This document shows, piece by piece, positions 38,554 through 47,547 of a DNA stretch of 50,888 nucleotides. The translations under genes and the position numbers were made by a program. A model generated the notes under the pieces. It saw nothing but the letters and a program-made list of their open reading frames with translations. It had not been told where the DNA came from and ran no database searches. Origin of the DNA: Ruminococcaceae bacterium OttesenSCG-928-A16 (GTDB lineage: Bacteria > Bacillota > Clostridia > Oscillospirales > Ruminococcaceae); the NCBI GenBank assembly GCA_030267215.1, contig JAJDJP010000003.1, positions 87,512 through 138,399 of the forward strand, in the 5' to 3' direction. How positions within the stretch are numbered: the first letter of the stretch is position 1; each line of letters starts with the position of its first letter.

Positions 38554-40752
38554 TTATTCCACATGGCGCTGCAAAAGTATCTGGCAGGCATAGTGTTCTT
38601 CTGTTGGCGCTTGTATGGCAAAACCAGCCGACATCAATGCTGCTCCGGTATAGGTTCCATCTTCCTCTCCCAGTTGGTAAGATGCATCCGGGTCGAGGCC
38701 TTTGAGCTGCAGATGTAGGGGGCTTGCGTTTGCGCTTTGCGATGATACGACAATATTCAGCAGGGCGGCGCTTTGGTCGGCAAGCACCATCATCCAGGCG
38801 GTGTATGGTTGTTCAAAAGGGCTGGATAAGCGATAATACAGCCCGTTGTGCAGGATGTGTTGATATTGTTTGTAAAGTTTGATTTGTCCACGAATTTCAT
38901 TCTTTTCGGCAGCAGACAACATCGTGGTATCCAATTCAAACCCGTAGTTGCCCGACATCGCCACAATACTGCGGGCGAGCAGTGGGGTAGTACGGCCTGT
39001 TTGGTGGTTGGGCACTGCCGAAACATGAGACGATACAGAGGAAACCGGATAGGCAAAGCTGGTTCCGTATTGAATCTTCAGGCGTTCGATGGCGTCGGTG
39101 TTGTCGCTGCACCAGATGAGCGGGTGATAGAACAACATGCCGGGGTCAAACCGTCCGCCACCACCACTGCAACCTTCAAAAAGAACATCTGGATACCGCT
39201 GGGTTATTCTCTCTAACAAATGATACAGGCCCAGCACATACCGGTGCATCAGCTCGCCCTGCCGCTCGGCGGGCAACAAATGGGAATACCAGTCGCTGAT
39301 GCTACGGTTCATGTCCCACTTCACATATTCGATGTTGGCGCTATCCAGCACCGCAGCCATCGCATCAAACAGATAATCACAAACCTCTGCACGGGAGAGG
39401 TCCAGCACCAGTTGGCACCGGCTGCGCACCGGCGCGCGCCCTGGCACAGCAAGCACCCAATCAGGATGTGCCCGGTACAGGTCGCTGTCTTCGCTCACCA
39501 TCTCAGGCTCAACCCAAATTCCAAATTTCATACCCAGCGCGTTTATCTGTTCCACCAGCGGGGCCAAGCCGCCAGGGATCTTATCCAGATTCACGGTCCA
39601 GTCTCCCAGGCTGCTGGTGTCACTATCTCGCTTGCCAAACCACCCATCGTCCATCACCAGCATTTCAACACCTAGTTCAGCGGCATCTGTGGCAATTTGG
39701 GTCAGCATGTCACTATCAAAATCAAAATAGGTTGCTTCCCAGTTGTTGATGATGATGGGGCGGCGGCAGAGCTTGTATTTACCGCGGCACAGGTTGTTGC
39801 GGTAGACGGTGTGATAGTTGTGAGAAAGCTGCGACAAGCCATTGGACGAGAAACTTATCACCGCCTCGGGCGATACAAAGCTGTCTCCAGGCGGCAGTTG
39901 CCAGTTCAACCCGTCATCACTCATCCCCATATTCATACGTACAAGGTTGTTTTGGTCTTGCTCCACCTGTGCTAAAAACCCACCGCTATAAACAAGGTTT
40001 ACACCGTAGCAACTGCCCGAATACTCGGTTGCATCGTTGCCGCAAAGGATGATGAATGGGTTGTGCTGGTGGCTGCTGGTGCCCCGGCGGCTCCCCACCG
40101 CGGTAATCCCATGCGTTACGCTCCCCCGTTCAAATTGGCGCTCCATATTATGCCGGCCGTGGAAATGAATGATGTCCCATTGCCCATACTGGATATCCAA
40201 GCTTGCGGACATTACGCGCCTCAGCGTAATGTTGCCCGTGCCGGCATTGTGCACACGTACGGCCCGGGTGATAATGTCCGTTTTGCTAAAAACACCATAC
40301 ATTAGCTCTACTTCCAAACCGCTTACCGCGTCGCGCAAGGTAACAACGAGCGTTTCGGCCGCTTCACCTGTGTCGTCATACAGGGCAGGCAGGCCAGGCA
40401 GTGAATACTTGCCATCAACAACTGTATAGGTGTGATAACGGAGGTCGGCTATCCGGCTGCCGTCGGGGTTTGTGACGGCCAAAGCGGGCGGCCGAAAATC
40501 ACCGGTTCCCTCGGTGGGATATTCCAGTGGAAAAGTATCGAGAGAATAGGTTCGGTCATCTCCGGCATCATTTGGGTTGCCAGAAAATCCCCTGTCTACA
40601 GGTATAATCAGATAGTCCATATTCTGGTTGTCTATCCGCTTGCCATAATACAAGTGTAGCAAAAACCCAAACGAGTCGGCCTTGAATTGATAGGTTGTGT
40701 TTTGGGTGTGGAGCGTAAACAAGCGGTTCACGTCATCGATGATAATTGCCAT
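38554..40752 (-). CDS. Alpha-galactosidase, GH36
   Basis: 732 residues from the ATG at 40752, preceded by GCGAGGT. An N-terminal beta-supersandwich (about 1-320), a central (beta/alpha)8 barrel (about 330-640) and a C-terminal beta domain match GH36. Visible landmarks are MLVMDDGWFGKR, IWVEPEMVSEDSDLYRAHPD, the nucleophile Asp in EYVKWDMNRS and the acid/base Asp in WCSDNTDA. There is no signal peptide, so it cleaves raffinose-family or melibiose-type galactosides after import. It is the last gene of the operon; its 3' end abuts the att-like scar. Confidence 0.93.
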   Translation of the reverse strand: MAIIIDDVNRLFTLHTQNTTYQFKADSFGFLLHLYYGKRIDNQNMDYLIIPVDRGFSGNPNDAGDDRTYSLDTFPLEYPTEGTGDFRPPALAVTNPDGSRIADLRYHTYTVVDGKYSLPGLPALYDDTGEAAETLVVTLRDAVSGLEVELMYGVFSKTDIITRAVRVHNAGTGNITLRRVMSASLDIQYGQWDIIHFHGRHNMERQFERGSVTHGITAVGSRRGTSSHQHNPFIILCGNDATEYSGSCYGVNLVYSGGFLAQVEQDQNNLVRMNMGMSDDGLNWQLPPGDSFVSPEAVISFSSNGLSQLSHNYHTVYRNNLCRGKYKLCRRPIIINNWEATYFDFDSDMLTQIATDAAELGVEMLVMDDGWFGKRDSDTSSLGDWTVNLDKIPGGLAPLVEQINALGMKFGIWVEPEMVSEDSDLYRAHPDWVLAVPGRAPVRSRCQLVLDLSRAEVCDYLFDAMAAVLDSANIEYVKWDMNRSISDWYSHLLPAERQGELMHRYVLGLYHLLERITQRYPDVLFEGCSGGGGRFDPGMLFYHPLIWCSDNTDAIERLKIQYGTSFAYPVSSVSSHVSAVPNHQTGRTTPLLARSIVAMSGNYGFELDTTMLSAAEKNEIRGQIKLYKQYQHILHNGLYYRLSSPFEQPYTAWMMVLADQSAALLNIVVSSQSANASPLHLQLKGLDPDASYQLGEEDGTYTGAALMSAGFAIQAPTEEHYACQILLQRHVE

Positions 40753-40789
40753 ATAATACCTCGCAGTCAACTTTTACGTATGGCAGCCA

Positions 40790-42094
40790 TTAATTGGAAC
40801 GGTTGAACATGGGAAGCCAATGTTTATTTTCCGCCAGCATCTCATCACACATTTTTGTTATATCGTCCAGGCTCAGCTCGGCGGCGGTGTGGGGGTCCAG
40901 CATAGCTGCATAATACACATCCTCCACCCGGCCTGTCAACGCGGCCTGCACCACCAGCTCGTGCACATTGATATTTGTGACATTCAGCCCTGCGCACTGG
41001 GCTGGCAACATTCCCACCTTGCAGGGCGAGATTCCATTTGCGTCCACCAGGCAAGGCACCTCGACACAACTGTTTTGCGGCAGGTTATCGATAAGCCCGT
41101 TATTGAGCACATTCCCGCCAATCTTGTACGGCTTGCCAGTCTCCATTGCCTCCATGATGTAAGAGGCGTATTCTTCGGTGCGGGTATGGGTAATGGTGGC
41201 ATTATGCACCAGGGTGTCCCTGGCCTCTTCCCAATAGTGGGTTTGAGAATCTCCCCACTCCAGATACATTTTGGTTTTGATGCCCAGCTCTGCTTCCAGC
41301 TGCGGATATTTATTTTTAAGGAAGTATGGCGTATATTCAGCGGTGTGCTGCGAAGATTCTGTCACATAATAACCAAAATGCTTGAGAACCTCGTACCGTA
41401 CCTTGTCGGCTGGGTCGCCTTGTCCTGCTTGTATACGCCGCCGAATCTCCGGGTAAAGGTCCTCCCCTTTATGCGAAACCTTGAGCAGCCACGCCTGGTG
41501 GTTGATGCCGGCGATATGGTAGTTTATATCGTTTGTGGGCATATCCAGCGCGGCCAGCAGGTCGCGCGCGCACACCTGCACACTGTGGCAAAGGCCAACG
41601 GTGCGAATGCCTGTGCCTTTGAGCATAGCAGCGGTAACAATAGCCATTGGGTTGGTATAGTTCAGCAGCCAGGCGTTGGGGCACAGCTCTTCCATGTCCC
41701 GTGCAATGCCCAGCATTACCGGAATGGTGCGCAACCCCCTAAAGATGCCGCCTATGCCCAATGTGTCGGCATAGGTCTGCTTCAGCCCATATTTTTCGGG
41801 GATTTCAAAGTCGCGTTTGGCAACGGAATAACCGCCCACCTGAATGGCATTGACAACGTAATCGGCATCTGTTAATGCTTGCCGCTGGTCATCGTAGGCG
41901 CGGATTTGCGCCCGGCCACCATTGATGTTTTCGTTTAGATTCTGCAGCATTTTTTCTGAAAGATGTAGCTTTTCTTTATCAATATCCAGTAGTGCGTATT
42001 CAAAATTTTGCAGGGCGGGGGTGCACAGGCAGTCGCCAATCAGGTTTTTTACAAAAATGATGCTTCCGGCCCCAATAAATACGATTTTTCCCAT
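40790..42094 (-). CDS. GH4 alpha-galactosidase/alpha-glucosidase, MelA type
   Basis: 434 residues. The N-terminal Rossmann segment KIVFIGAGSIIFVKNLIGD binds NAD, as in all GH4 enzymes, which use NAD and a divalent metal in a redox-elimination mechanism. The CHSVQ motif (Cys and His metal ligands) and the GINHQAW segment suit the MelA/AglA branch; the CHS form is the one associated with alpha-galactosidases. It overlaps neither neighbour but is tightly packed between the permease gene and the GH36 gene. A cytoplasmic enzyme; alpha-galactoside specificity is inferred from motif and neighbour. Confidence 0.9.
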   Translation of the reverse strand: MGKIVFIGAGSIIFVKNLIGDCLCTPALQNFEYALLDIDKEKLHLSEKMLQNLNENINGGRAQIRAYDDQRQALTDADYVVNAIQVGGYSVAKRDFEIPEKYGLKQTYADTLGIGGIFRGLRTIPVMLGIARDMEELCPNAWLLNYTNPMAIVTAAMLKGTGIRTVGLCHSVQVCARDLLAALDMPTNDINYHIAGINHQAWLLKVSHKGEDLYPEIRRRIQAGQGDPADKVRYEVLKHFGYYVTESSQHTAEYTPYFLKNKYPQLEAELGIKTKMYLEWGDSQTHYWEEARDTLVHNATITHTRTEEYASYIMEAMETGKPYKIGGNVLNNGLIDNLPQNSCVEVPCLVDANGISPCKVGMLPAQCAGLNVTNINVHELVVQAALTGRVEDVYYAAMLDPHTAAELSLDDITKMCDEMLAENKHWLPMFNRSN

Positions 42095-42132
42095 CGTTAT
42101 CTCCTATGTTTGTAAAATTTTTGGTAGTACAG

Positions 42133-43017
42133 CTACTCCTTCACCCCGCCCAATACAACACCGGTGGTAAAGTATTTTTGTAGGAAGGGATATACCACCA
42201 ACACAGGTAGTGTTGCGGTAAAAACTTGTGCTGCCCGCGAAGTACGCTCTGATACAGTGGTAATAAAAGCTGCGTTTTGGGAGGTCATCAGGCGCACGTC
42301 TCGGTTTACCACCACAGTTTGCAGGTAGCTTTGCAGTGGATAATTTTCGGGGCGATTCATCAGAATAAGTCCCTCAAACCATGAGTTCCAGTGGTTAACA
42401 ATAGCAAACAGCATAATGCTGGCTAAAGCGGCTTTGGATAATGGCACAAAGATGCGCCAGACCACCTGCCAATATGTTGCTCCGTCAATTAATGCAGCCT
42501 CCTCGATTTCTTTGGGGATACCCTTAAAGAAGTTGGTAAGGATAACCACATTGTACACAGGCACTGCCACCGGCAGTATAAGCGCCCAGAAGCTATCGAT
42601 GAGGCCCAGCTTGCTGATGACAATATACCAAGGAACCAACCCGCCACTGAATACCATTGTAATAAGGAAGAACCACATATAGGCGTTGCGGGCTCGAAAC
42701 TCGGCCTTAGTTCTGGAAAGCGGGTAGGCAATCATAATTGACATCAGCATATTTAGCGGAACCCCAACAAAAACTTTTGCCACCGAAATGCCAAACGCAC
42801 GGTAAAACTCCGGCTTTTCTAGCACAAATTTATAGCTATCCAGTGTAAAATCCACAGGCCAAAAAGAAACCTGCCCGGTAGTAACAGCAGAGCTGGATGA
42901 CAGGGAGATGGCCAGCAGGTTGAGCAGTGGCAGCAAGCATAGTAGCGCAAGTATAGCTAAAATAATAACATTGATAACTTGGAAAACTTTCCTTGGACGG
43001 GTAAGATTTTTATTCAT
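42133..43017 (-). CDS. Carbohydrate ABC transporter permease, LplC/YtcP type
   Basis: 294-residue permease with six TM helices. The EAA loop is IEEAALIDGATYWQVVWRIFVP. The opening ILALLCLLPLLNLLAISLSS and the C-terminus YFTTGVVLGGVKE are typical of the LplC/YtcP class that works with LplB-type partners and large LplA-type binding proteins. It begins ten bases after the LplB-like gene. Confidence 0.92.
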   Translation of the reverse strand: MNKNLTRPRKVFQVINVIILAILALLCLLPLLNLLAISLSSSSAVTTGQVSFWPVDFTLDSYKFVLEKPEFYRAFGISVAKVFVGVPLNMLMSIMIAYPLSRTKAEFRARNAYMWFFLITMVFSGGLVPWYIVISKLGLIDSFWALILPVAVPVYNVVILTNFFKGIPKEIEEAALIDGATYWQVVWRIFVPLSKAALASIMLFAIVNHWNSWFEGLILMNRPENYPLQSYLQTVVVNRDVRLMTSQNAAFITTVSERTSRAAQVFTATLPVLVVYPFLQKYFTTGVVLGGVKE

Positions 43018-43026
43018 ATACCCACC

Positions 43027-43971
43027 TCATAATATCTCATAATTGGCTGTTTTTTTGGCCAGCCAGTAGCCAAAGGTCATAAGCCCACAAGAAATTGCCG
43101 ATTTGATAAGCCCGATGGCGGTTGCTACGCTGTACTGCCCATTTCCTAGCCCCAAGCGGAATACCAATGTCTCTAAAATATCACCGGTTTCGTACACCTG
43201 TGGGCTATATAGGTTATATATTTGCTCAAATCCGCTGCTTCCTGAGGCACTCACTGTTCCGCCGGCATTAAGGATGCCACCCAGCGAGAGCATCCCCATT
43301 AGCAGGATAGTGGGTGCCAGTGCTGGCAGGGTAACATGCAAAGTTTGTTTAAAGCGCCCGGCGCCGTCAATTTCAGCGGCTTCGTATAGGGTGGGGTTGA
43401 TGCTGGTGAGGGCGGCTAGGTACACGATGGTGCCGTAGCCAAACTCTTTCCACACATCGGTAAAAACCATACTATAGGGGAACCAATTTTTATCTCCCAA
43501 AAAGTAGATGGGATTACCCCCAAAGAACCGGATAATCGTATTGACGATACCTTCTGAAGGAGAGAGGATATCAATGAACAGACCAGCCAGAATAATCCAC
43601 GACAGAAAATGAGGAAAATAGATTACAGTTTGTACTGTGCGCTTGAACTTTGTGCTAATCAGTTCGTTCAATAGCAGGGCCACAATTACCGGTACCACAA
43701 TGTTTAGAATAATTTTAAGAATTGAAATTAACAGGGTGTTATAAACAATTTGCCAAAAGCCCGGTATTTTGAACGCATACCGGAAATTGGCCAAGCCCAC
43801 AAAGTCCGAGCCGAAAAACCCTTTTGCAGGAGAAAAATTTTGAAAGGCCATCACCAGGCCAAACATGGGTAGATATGAAAAAACAAAAACAAGAATGGCT
43901 CCGGGTAATATCATCAGGTGTAGCGGCAGTGTTTTCATGCGTTTGGCCGCTAACGGATTTTTCTTTTTCAT
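43027..43971 (-). CDS. Carbohydrate ABC transporter permease, LplB/YteP type
   Basis: 314 residues from the ATG at 43971, chosen for its spacing to the AAAGG site; starts at 43977 or 43980 are also possible. Six TM helices; LPGAILVFVFSYLPMFGLVMAFQNF near the N-terminus and the EAA loop YEAAEIDGAGRFKQTLHVTLP identify the LplB/YteP class. Partner of the gene at 42133. The transporter ATPase is not encoded here. Confidence 0.92.
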   Translation of the reverse strand: MKKKNPLAAKRMKTLPLHLMILPGAILVFVFSYLPMFGLVMAFQNFSPAKGFFGSDFVGLANFRYAFKIPGFWQIVYNTLLISILKIILNIVVPVIVALLLNELISTKFKRTVQTVIYFPHFLSWIILAGLFIDILSPSEGIVNTIIRFFGGNPIYFLGDKNWFPYSMVFTDVWKEFGYGTIVYLAALTSINPTLYEAAEIDGAGRFKQTLHVTLPALAPTILLMGMLSLGGILNAGGTVSASGSSGFEQIYNLYSPQVYETGDILETLVFRLGLGNGQYSVATAIGLIKSAISCGLMTFGYWLAKKTANYEIL

Positions 43972-44007
43972 TTCCATCATCCTTTGCTAAAACAGTGGAC
44001 GCGGTTT

Positions 44008-44047
44008 GCAAAAGCGCCACACCAATCTGTTGGTATGGCGCTTTTGC
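44008..44047 (-). terminator. Intra-operon hairpin between binding protein and permease
   Basis: GCAAAAGCGCCA (44008-44019) and TGGCGCTTTTGC (44036-44047) form a 12-bp stem, extended inward by ACCAA/TTGGT after one mismatch. It is placed as in the other two transporter loci and should reduce permease relative to binding-protein message. Confidence 0.75.
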
Positions 44048-44076
44048 TTTCGGTTATTTTTTGCGGTGGCCACTCT

Positions 44077-45723
44077 TCAACGTTCGCTGTTCCACTGGTT
44101 TACTTCTTCGGTAATGGTATCACCGCCAAGAGATTTCCAATCGGTCACATATTGGTCAAACTTTGCGATGTCCCCGCCCATAATTATCTCTGTAAAGACC
44201 TGAAGCTGGCTTTGGTTCAATACAGCATCGGCTTGTGTCATGGTGGTGGTAGAGGGGCCAAAGTAGCGGTTGTTATAGGCTTTGCCGTTCATGTATTCGT
44301 TCAGTACAGCCAGCGAGCCTTCGGGGCCGTACATCATTTCGGCGCCCCAGCATGCCGCCCAGTTTTCTTCGTTACCTTCACGGTAAGAGACAATTTGCTC
44401 GTAGTAGCCCATCTGCTCGGCGTTCAGCGCGGTGGTATCCCCGCTGTCTAGTGCGGCCGTTACTGCAACCTGGGCATCCAGATTTTTCATCGGGGGCTCG
44501 CAATAAATCAAAGGATACTCGAAAATGGGATTGCCAGTGGTATCCACATTGTACTTGTCGGGTTCAGCGCTTTCTCCATATGTCTTCTCCAACTGCAGGT
44601 TCAGCATTTGCACAGCGGCCTCGGGGTGTGCACAAGCCGCGCTAACTACAAAATATGTATCCACTGCAAAAGGTACTTGCACCAATGCTGCATCGCTGCC
44701 TTCGCCCACAATGCTATATGCTTTCCACTCCATGTCCGGATTTGCCGTTTTTGCGTCGGTAAGCCAGCCCATGTTCCAGAAAAAGCCATACATGATACCC
44801 AATTTATTCTGGCTTACGTCTTCGCTAACCTTAAAACCGTCTTTTACACCAAATTCCGGATCGATACAGCCCTCTTTGTACAGATTTTGAAGGGCCTGCA
44901 AGGCGTTTTTCATCTCTGGCTGGATATTGCCACTCTCAAGAGATCCGTCCTTTTCTACCCACATGTTTGGATAAGCGCCAAACCCATTGAACAAGCCCTC
45001 TACAGAGGCAAACATGCCCCACAGGTCTTTGTTCAATGCCAGACCATAGGTGTCTTTTTGCCCATTTCCATCAGGATCATTGTTGGTGAAGGCTCTGGCC
45101 AAATCCAACAGTTCTTCCATGTTTTTAGGGGCGTCCATTCCCAGCGCTTCCAGCCAATCGGTACGAATCCATAAAACATTAGAGTTGCCAATACCGCTAC
45201 CCATTTTGGGAATGGCCATTAATTTGCCGTCAAAGGTAGCAGACAGCAAAGCATTACCACCGTCTGAATTCATCACATCCTGTGTGTAAGCAGTGGCTGT
45301 GTTGCTAAAAACATCGGTCAAATCGGCCAGTTGGCCATCGTCTACAAGTTGTTTTAGTTGGGTTGCATTCACTTGGAAGATGTCCGGCAAATCTCCCGAA
45401 GTGATGGAAATATTCAGCTTTTGGTCATACTGGGCCACCGGGGTTGTCCAAATATAGTTTAGCTGAATACCAAGCTCACTTTCATATAGCCGTGTCCAGA
45501 TGTTTTCTTCCATTGTATCTCCGTCTGGAAAGGAGAGGTCATCAGGAATAGGGCGAGCTGCGTTGATGGTGACTGCGCCGGTAGGCTCGGTGCTTCCGCC
45601 ACCGGCAGAGTTTTGTGATGCCGCCGAGGAGGCTGAGGAGGCCCCGCCCGAGCAGGCAGCAAGCATAGAGCATAAAAGAAGAAGCGCGACGATGAAAGCC
45701 AGTGATTTGTTCGCTTTTTTCAT
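44077..45723 (-). CDS. Extracellular sugar-binding lipoprotein, LplA type
   Basis: 548 residues from the ATG at 45723, which follows GGAGGA by eight bases. The signal peptide ends LAAC with Cys24, followed by a Ser/Gly linker. The mature protein is of the larger LplA-like class (about 520-560 residues): IWTRLYESELGIQLNYIWTT, SITSGDLPDIFQVNATQL, GNSNVLWIRTDWLEALGM, and a DPDGNGQKDTYGL calcium-loop-like segment typical of this class. It heads the alpha-galactoside operon; raffinose-family or related oligosaccharides are the expected ligands. Confidence 0.93.
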   Translation of the reverse strand: MKKANKSLAFIVALLLLCSMLAACSGGASSASSAASQNSAGGGSTEPTGAVTINAARPIPDDLSFPDGDTMEENIWTRLYESELGIQLNYIWTTPVAQYDQKLNISITSGDLPDIFQVNATQLKQLVDDGQLADLTDVFSNTATAYTQDVMNSDGGNALLSATFDGKLMAIPKMGSGIGNSNVLWIRTDWLEALGMDAPKNMEELLDLARAFTNNDPDGNGQKDTYGLALNKDLWGMFASVEGLFNGFGAYPNMWVEKDGSLESGNIQPEMKNALQALQNLYKEGCIDPEFGVKDGFKVSEDVSQNKLGIMYGFFWNMGWLTDAKTANPDMEWKAYSIVGEGSDAALVQVPFAVDTYFVVSAACAHPEAAVQMLNLQLEKTYGESAEPDKYNVDTTGNPIFEYPLIYCEPPMKNLDAQVAVTAALDSGDTTALNAEQMGYYEQIVSYREGNEENWAACWGAEMMYGPEGSLAVLNEYMNGKAYNNRYFGPSTTTMTQADAVLNQSQLQVFTEIIMGGDIAKFDQYVTDWKSLGGDTITEEVNQWNSER

Positions 45724-45930
45724 AATAAATCCTCCGCAAATATCAGTATTTAGTGCATCTTGTATATTTAGTATACCGTTGGCAGGGGCCAATGCGCTAT
45801 GTCACAATTTTTACTTTGCTTGCACTATTCTGACTTTATTCCCATTGAGGTAGAGAAATGTTCTACTTAATGGAGTGAAAGTATTGGCTTGCGGTTCCAG
45901 TACTTCAGGGTTTACGATGGGAAATTTGCT

Positions 45931-47547
45931 TTATTCCTTATTAGAGTTTCCCCAGCACTGTTCGCGCCATGCTTGCGGGGTAATACCCTCTCGCTTTTTA
46001 AATACCCGGATGAAATAGGCGGCAGACTCGTACCCGCTTTGCTGGGCAACATCAGAGATGCGGTACTCACTGCGTGCCAACATACGCTTTGCTAAATCCA
46101 TACGTTGTTTTGTAATTTCCTCTCCAACTGTTACACCTGTGTGGTTTTTGAAAACCCGAGAAAGATACGCCGGGTTGACGAAGAAAGTATCTGCAACGGT
46201 TTGTAGGGATAAATTTCCGGCTAAATTGGCTGCAATGTGATGTTGGATAGATTGAACAAGAGCATTGCTGCGGCTTTCTCCTTGTTTATGCCCTTTATCA
46301 ATTAGTTCGGCCGCAAGGCCAGACATTCCCTCAAACAATGATGCTCGGCCACCATAGTCCTGAAATAGTGAAAAATATTCAGGGCGAGAGAATATTTCTT
46401 CATCCATACCAGTTTGCGAAATAAAGTCTAACAGAATGCCACACACGACATGATATGTTTGCAACTTACGCACTGCCGTACTGTTTTCTTTGGCGTACAG
46501 CACCTTGTGCAGGGCGTCGTTAAAACCGGCTGCATCTCGGCCCGGCAAAGCTTGCCGTACGGCTTCCAGATCTCGCAAAATACTGCCTGAATTTGCAGTT
46601 GGCGGCCCGCCTTGGCGGTTTACATAAAATTTAGAATCTGCCAACACCCTGCCTTCACCCTGGATAATGATCTGCTCCAGAATGGATAGCATTTGGCGGT
46701 AACGTTCGTGCAATTTTTCAAATTGAATAAAATCATCGTAAACGATGCTGAGAGATAGCCCCAGGGCCTTATGCGCCGCATCTTGTACTGTTTCCAGCGA
46801 TTGCCTGCAATACAAAAGGCTGGCGGAAGCCTCTCCCCCCAATGGCTGCAATATCCAGATCATGGTTTGCTCTGCATTGGAGGCACGGTGGCAAGAAAAC
46901 CGCATAGATAAGTATTTGTTAAAAATCGCCTCTACTTCCATCATCATTTGAAAACGCTCGTGCGAGTTGCTGCCTGACGCAAAGTTATCGATGCTGGCGG
47001 CCACAAGCAGAATGGGCTCTTCCAGATCGATATCGATGCCATTGATCGACAGTTCGTTTTTTGCCACATCGTAGGGCATCCATTCCAGAATATTGAGAAG
47101 GGCGGCATTTTCCAGCAGTGGCCCGGCGGCCTCTATCTTGCGCCGGCTTTCGGCCCCATCCATCTGGGTGCGCATTTCCTCGTCCAGCTTTTGCTCGCAA
47201 CGGCGAATCTCGTCCAAAATAGCCGCATCTCCATCAGCTTTTAGCAGGTACCCAAAAGCGCCGCTGGCAATGGCTTTTTGTGCCAGGGCAAATTCGCTGT
47301 GCGCTGTCAAAAATATAGTTTTGCAAAAGGGCCACCGCACCTGTATCTCCTGCAACAAACGTATGCCATCCATTCCAGGCATCTGGATGTCCGAGAGGAC
47401 AATGTCCGGCCGCTGTCGGTCAAGGATATCCAGCGCCTGGCGGCCCCCCGGTGCAGTAAAAACCTCCCAGCGCTCTTCGCTGCGTAGTAGCTCAGCAATC
47501 CCTTCAAGGATGAAAGGCTCGTCATCCACCACCAGTATCTTCAGCAT
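45931..47547 (-). CDS. Response regulator, YesN/AraC type
   Basis: 538 residues. The receiver domain has DDE at 8-10, phospho-acceptor Asp53 in VLSDIQMPGMDG and Lys in YLLKADGDAA. The C-terminal AraC pair (about 430-530) has TVADTFFVNPAYLSRVFKNH and AQQSGYESAAYFIRVFKKREG. The ATG follows GGAGGAGG, which lies inside the end of the kinase gene, and the two genes overlap by 26 bases. It probably activates the alpha-galactoside operon whose first gene starts about 200 bases downstream. Confidence 0.92.
   Translation of the reverse strand: MLKILVVDDEPFILEGIAELLRSEERWEVFTAPGGRQALDILDRQRPDIVLSDIQMPGMDGIRLLQEIQVRWPFCKTIFLTAHSEFALAQKAIASGAFGYLLKADGDAAILDEIRRCEQKLDEEMRTQMDGAESRRKIEAAGPLLENAALLNILEWMPYDVAKNELSINGIDIDLEEPILLVAASIDNFASGSNSHERFQMMMEVEAIFNKYLSMRFSCHRASNAEQTMIWILQPLGGEASASLLYCRQSLETVQDAAHKALGLSLSIVYDDFIQFEKLHERYRQMLSILEQIIIQGEGRVLADSKFYVNRQGGPPTANSGSILRDLEAVRQALPGRDAAGFNDALHKVLYAKENSTAVRKLQTYHVVCGILLDFISQTGMDEEIFSRPEYFSLFQDYGGRASLFEGMSGLAAELIDKGHKQGESRSNALVQSIQHHIAANLAGNLSLQTVADTFFVNPAYLSRVFKNHTGVTVGEEITKQRMDLAKRMLARSEYRISDVAQQSGYESAAYFIRVFKKREGITPQAWREQCWGNSNKE

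Noticed and set aside
38848-40659. Several plus-strand ORFs of 75-151 codons
   Set aside because: All lie antisense within the GH36 gene, where codon structure and motifs support the minus strand.
40820-41875. A 351-codon plus-strand ORF
   Set aside because: Antisense shadow of the GH4 gene, with His/Cys-rich composition and no family resemblance.
45780-45795. TTGGC-AGGG-GCCAA palindrome upstream of the LplA-type gene as a catabolite operator
   Set aside because: It does not match the cre consensus and is short; kept only as a note.
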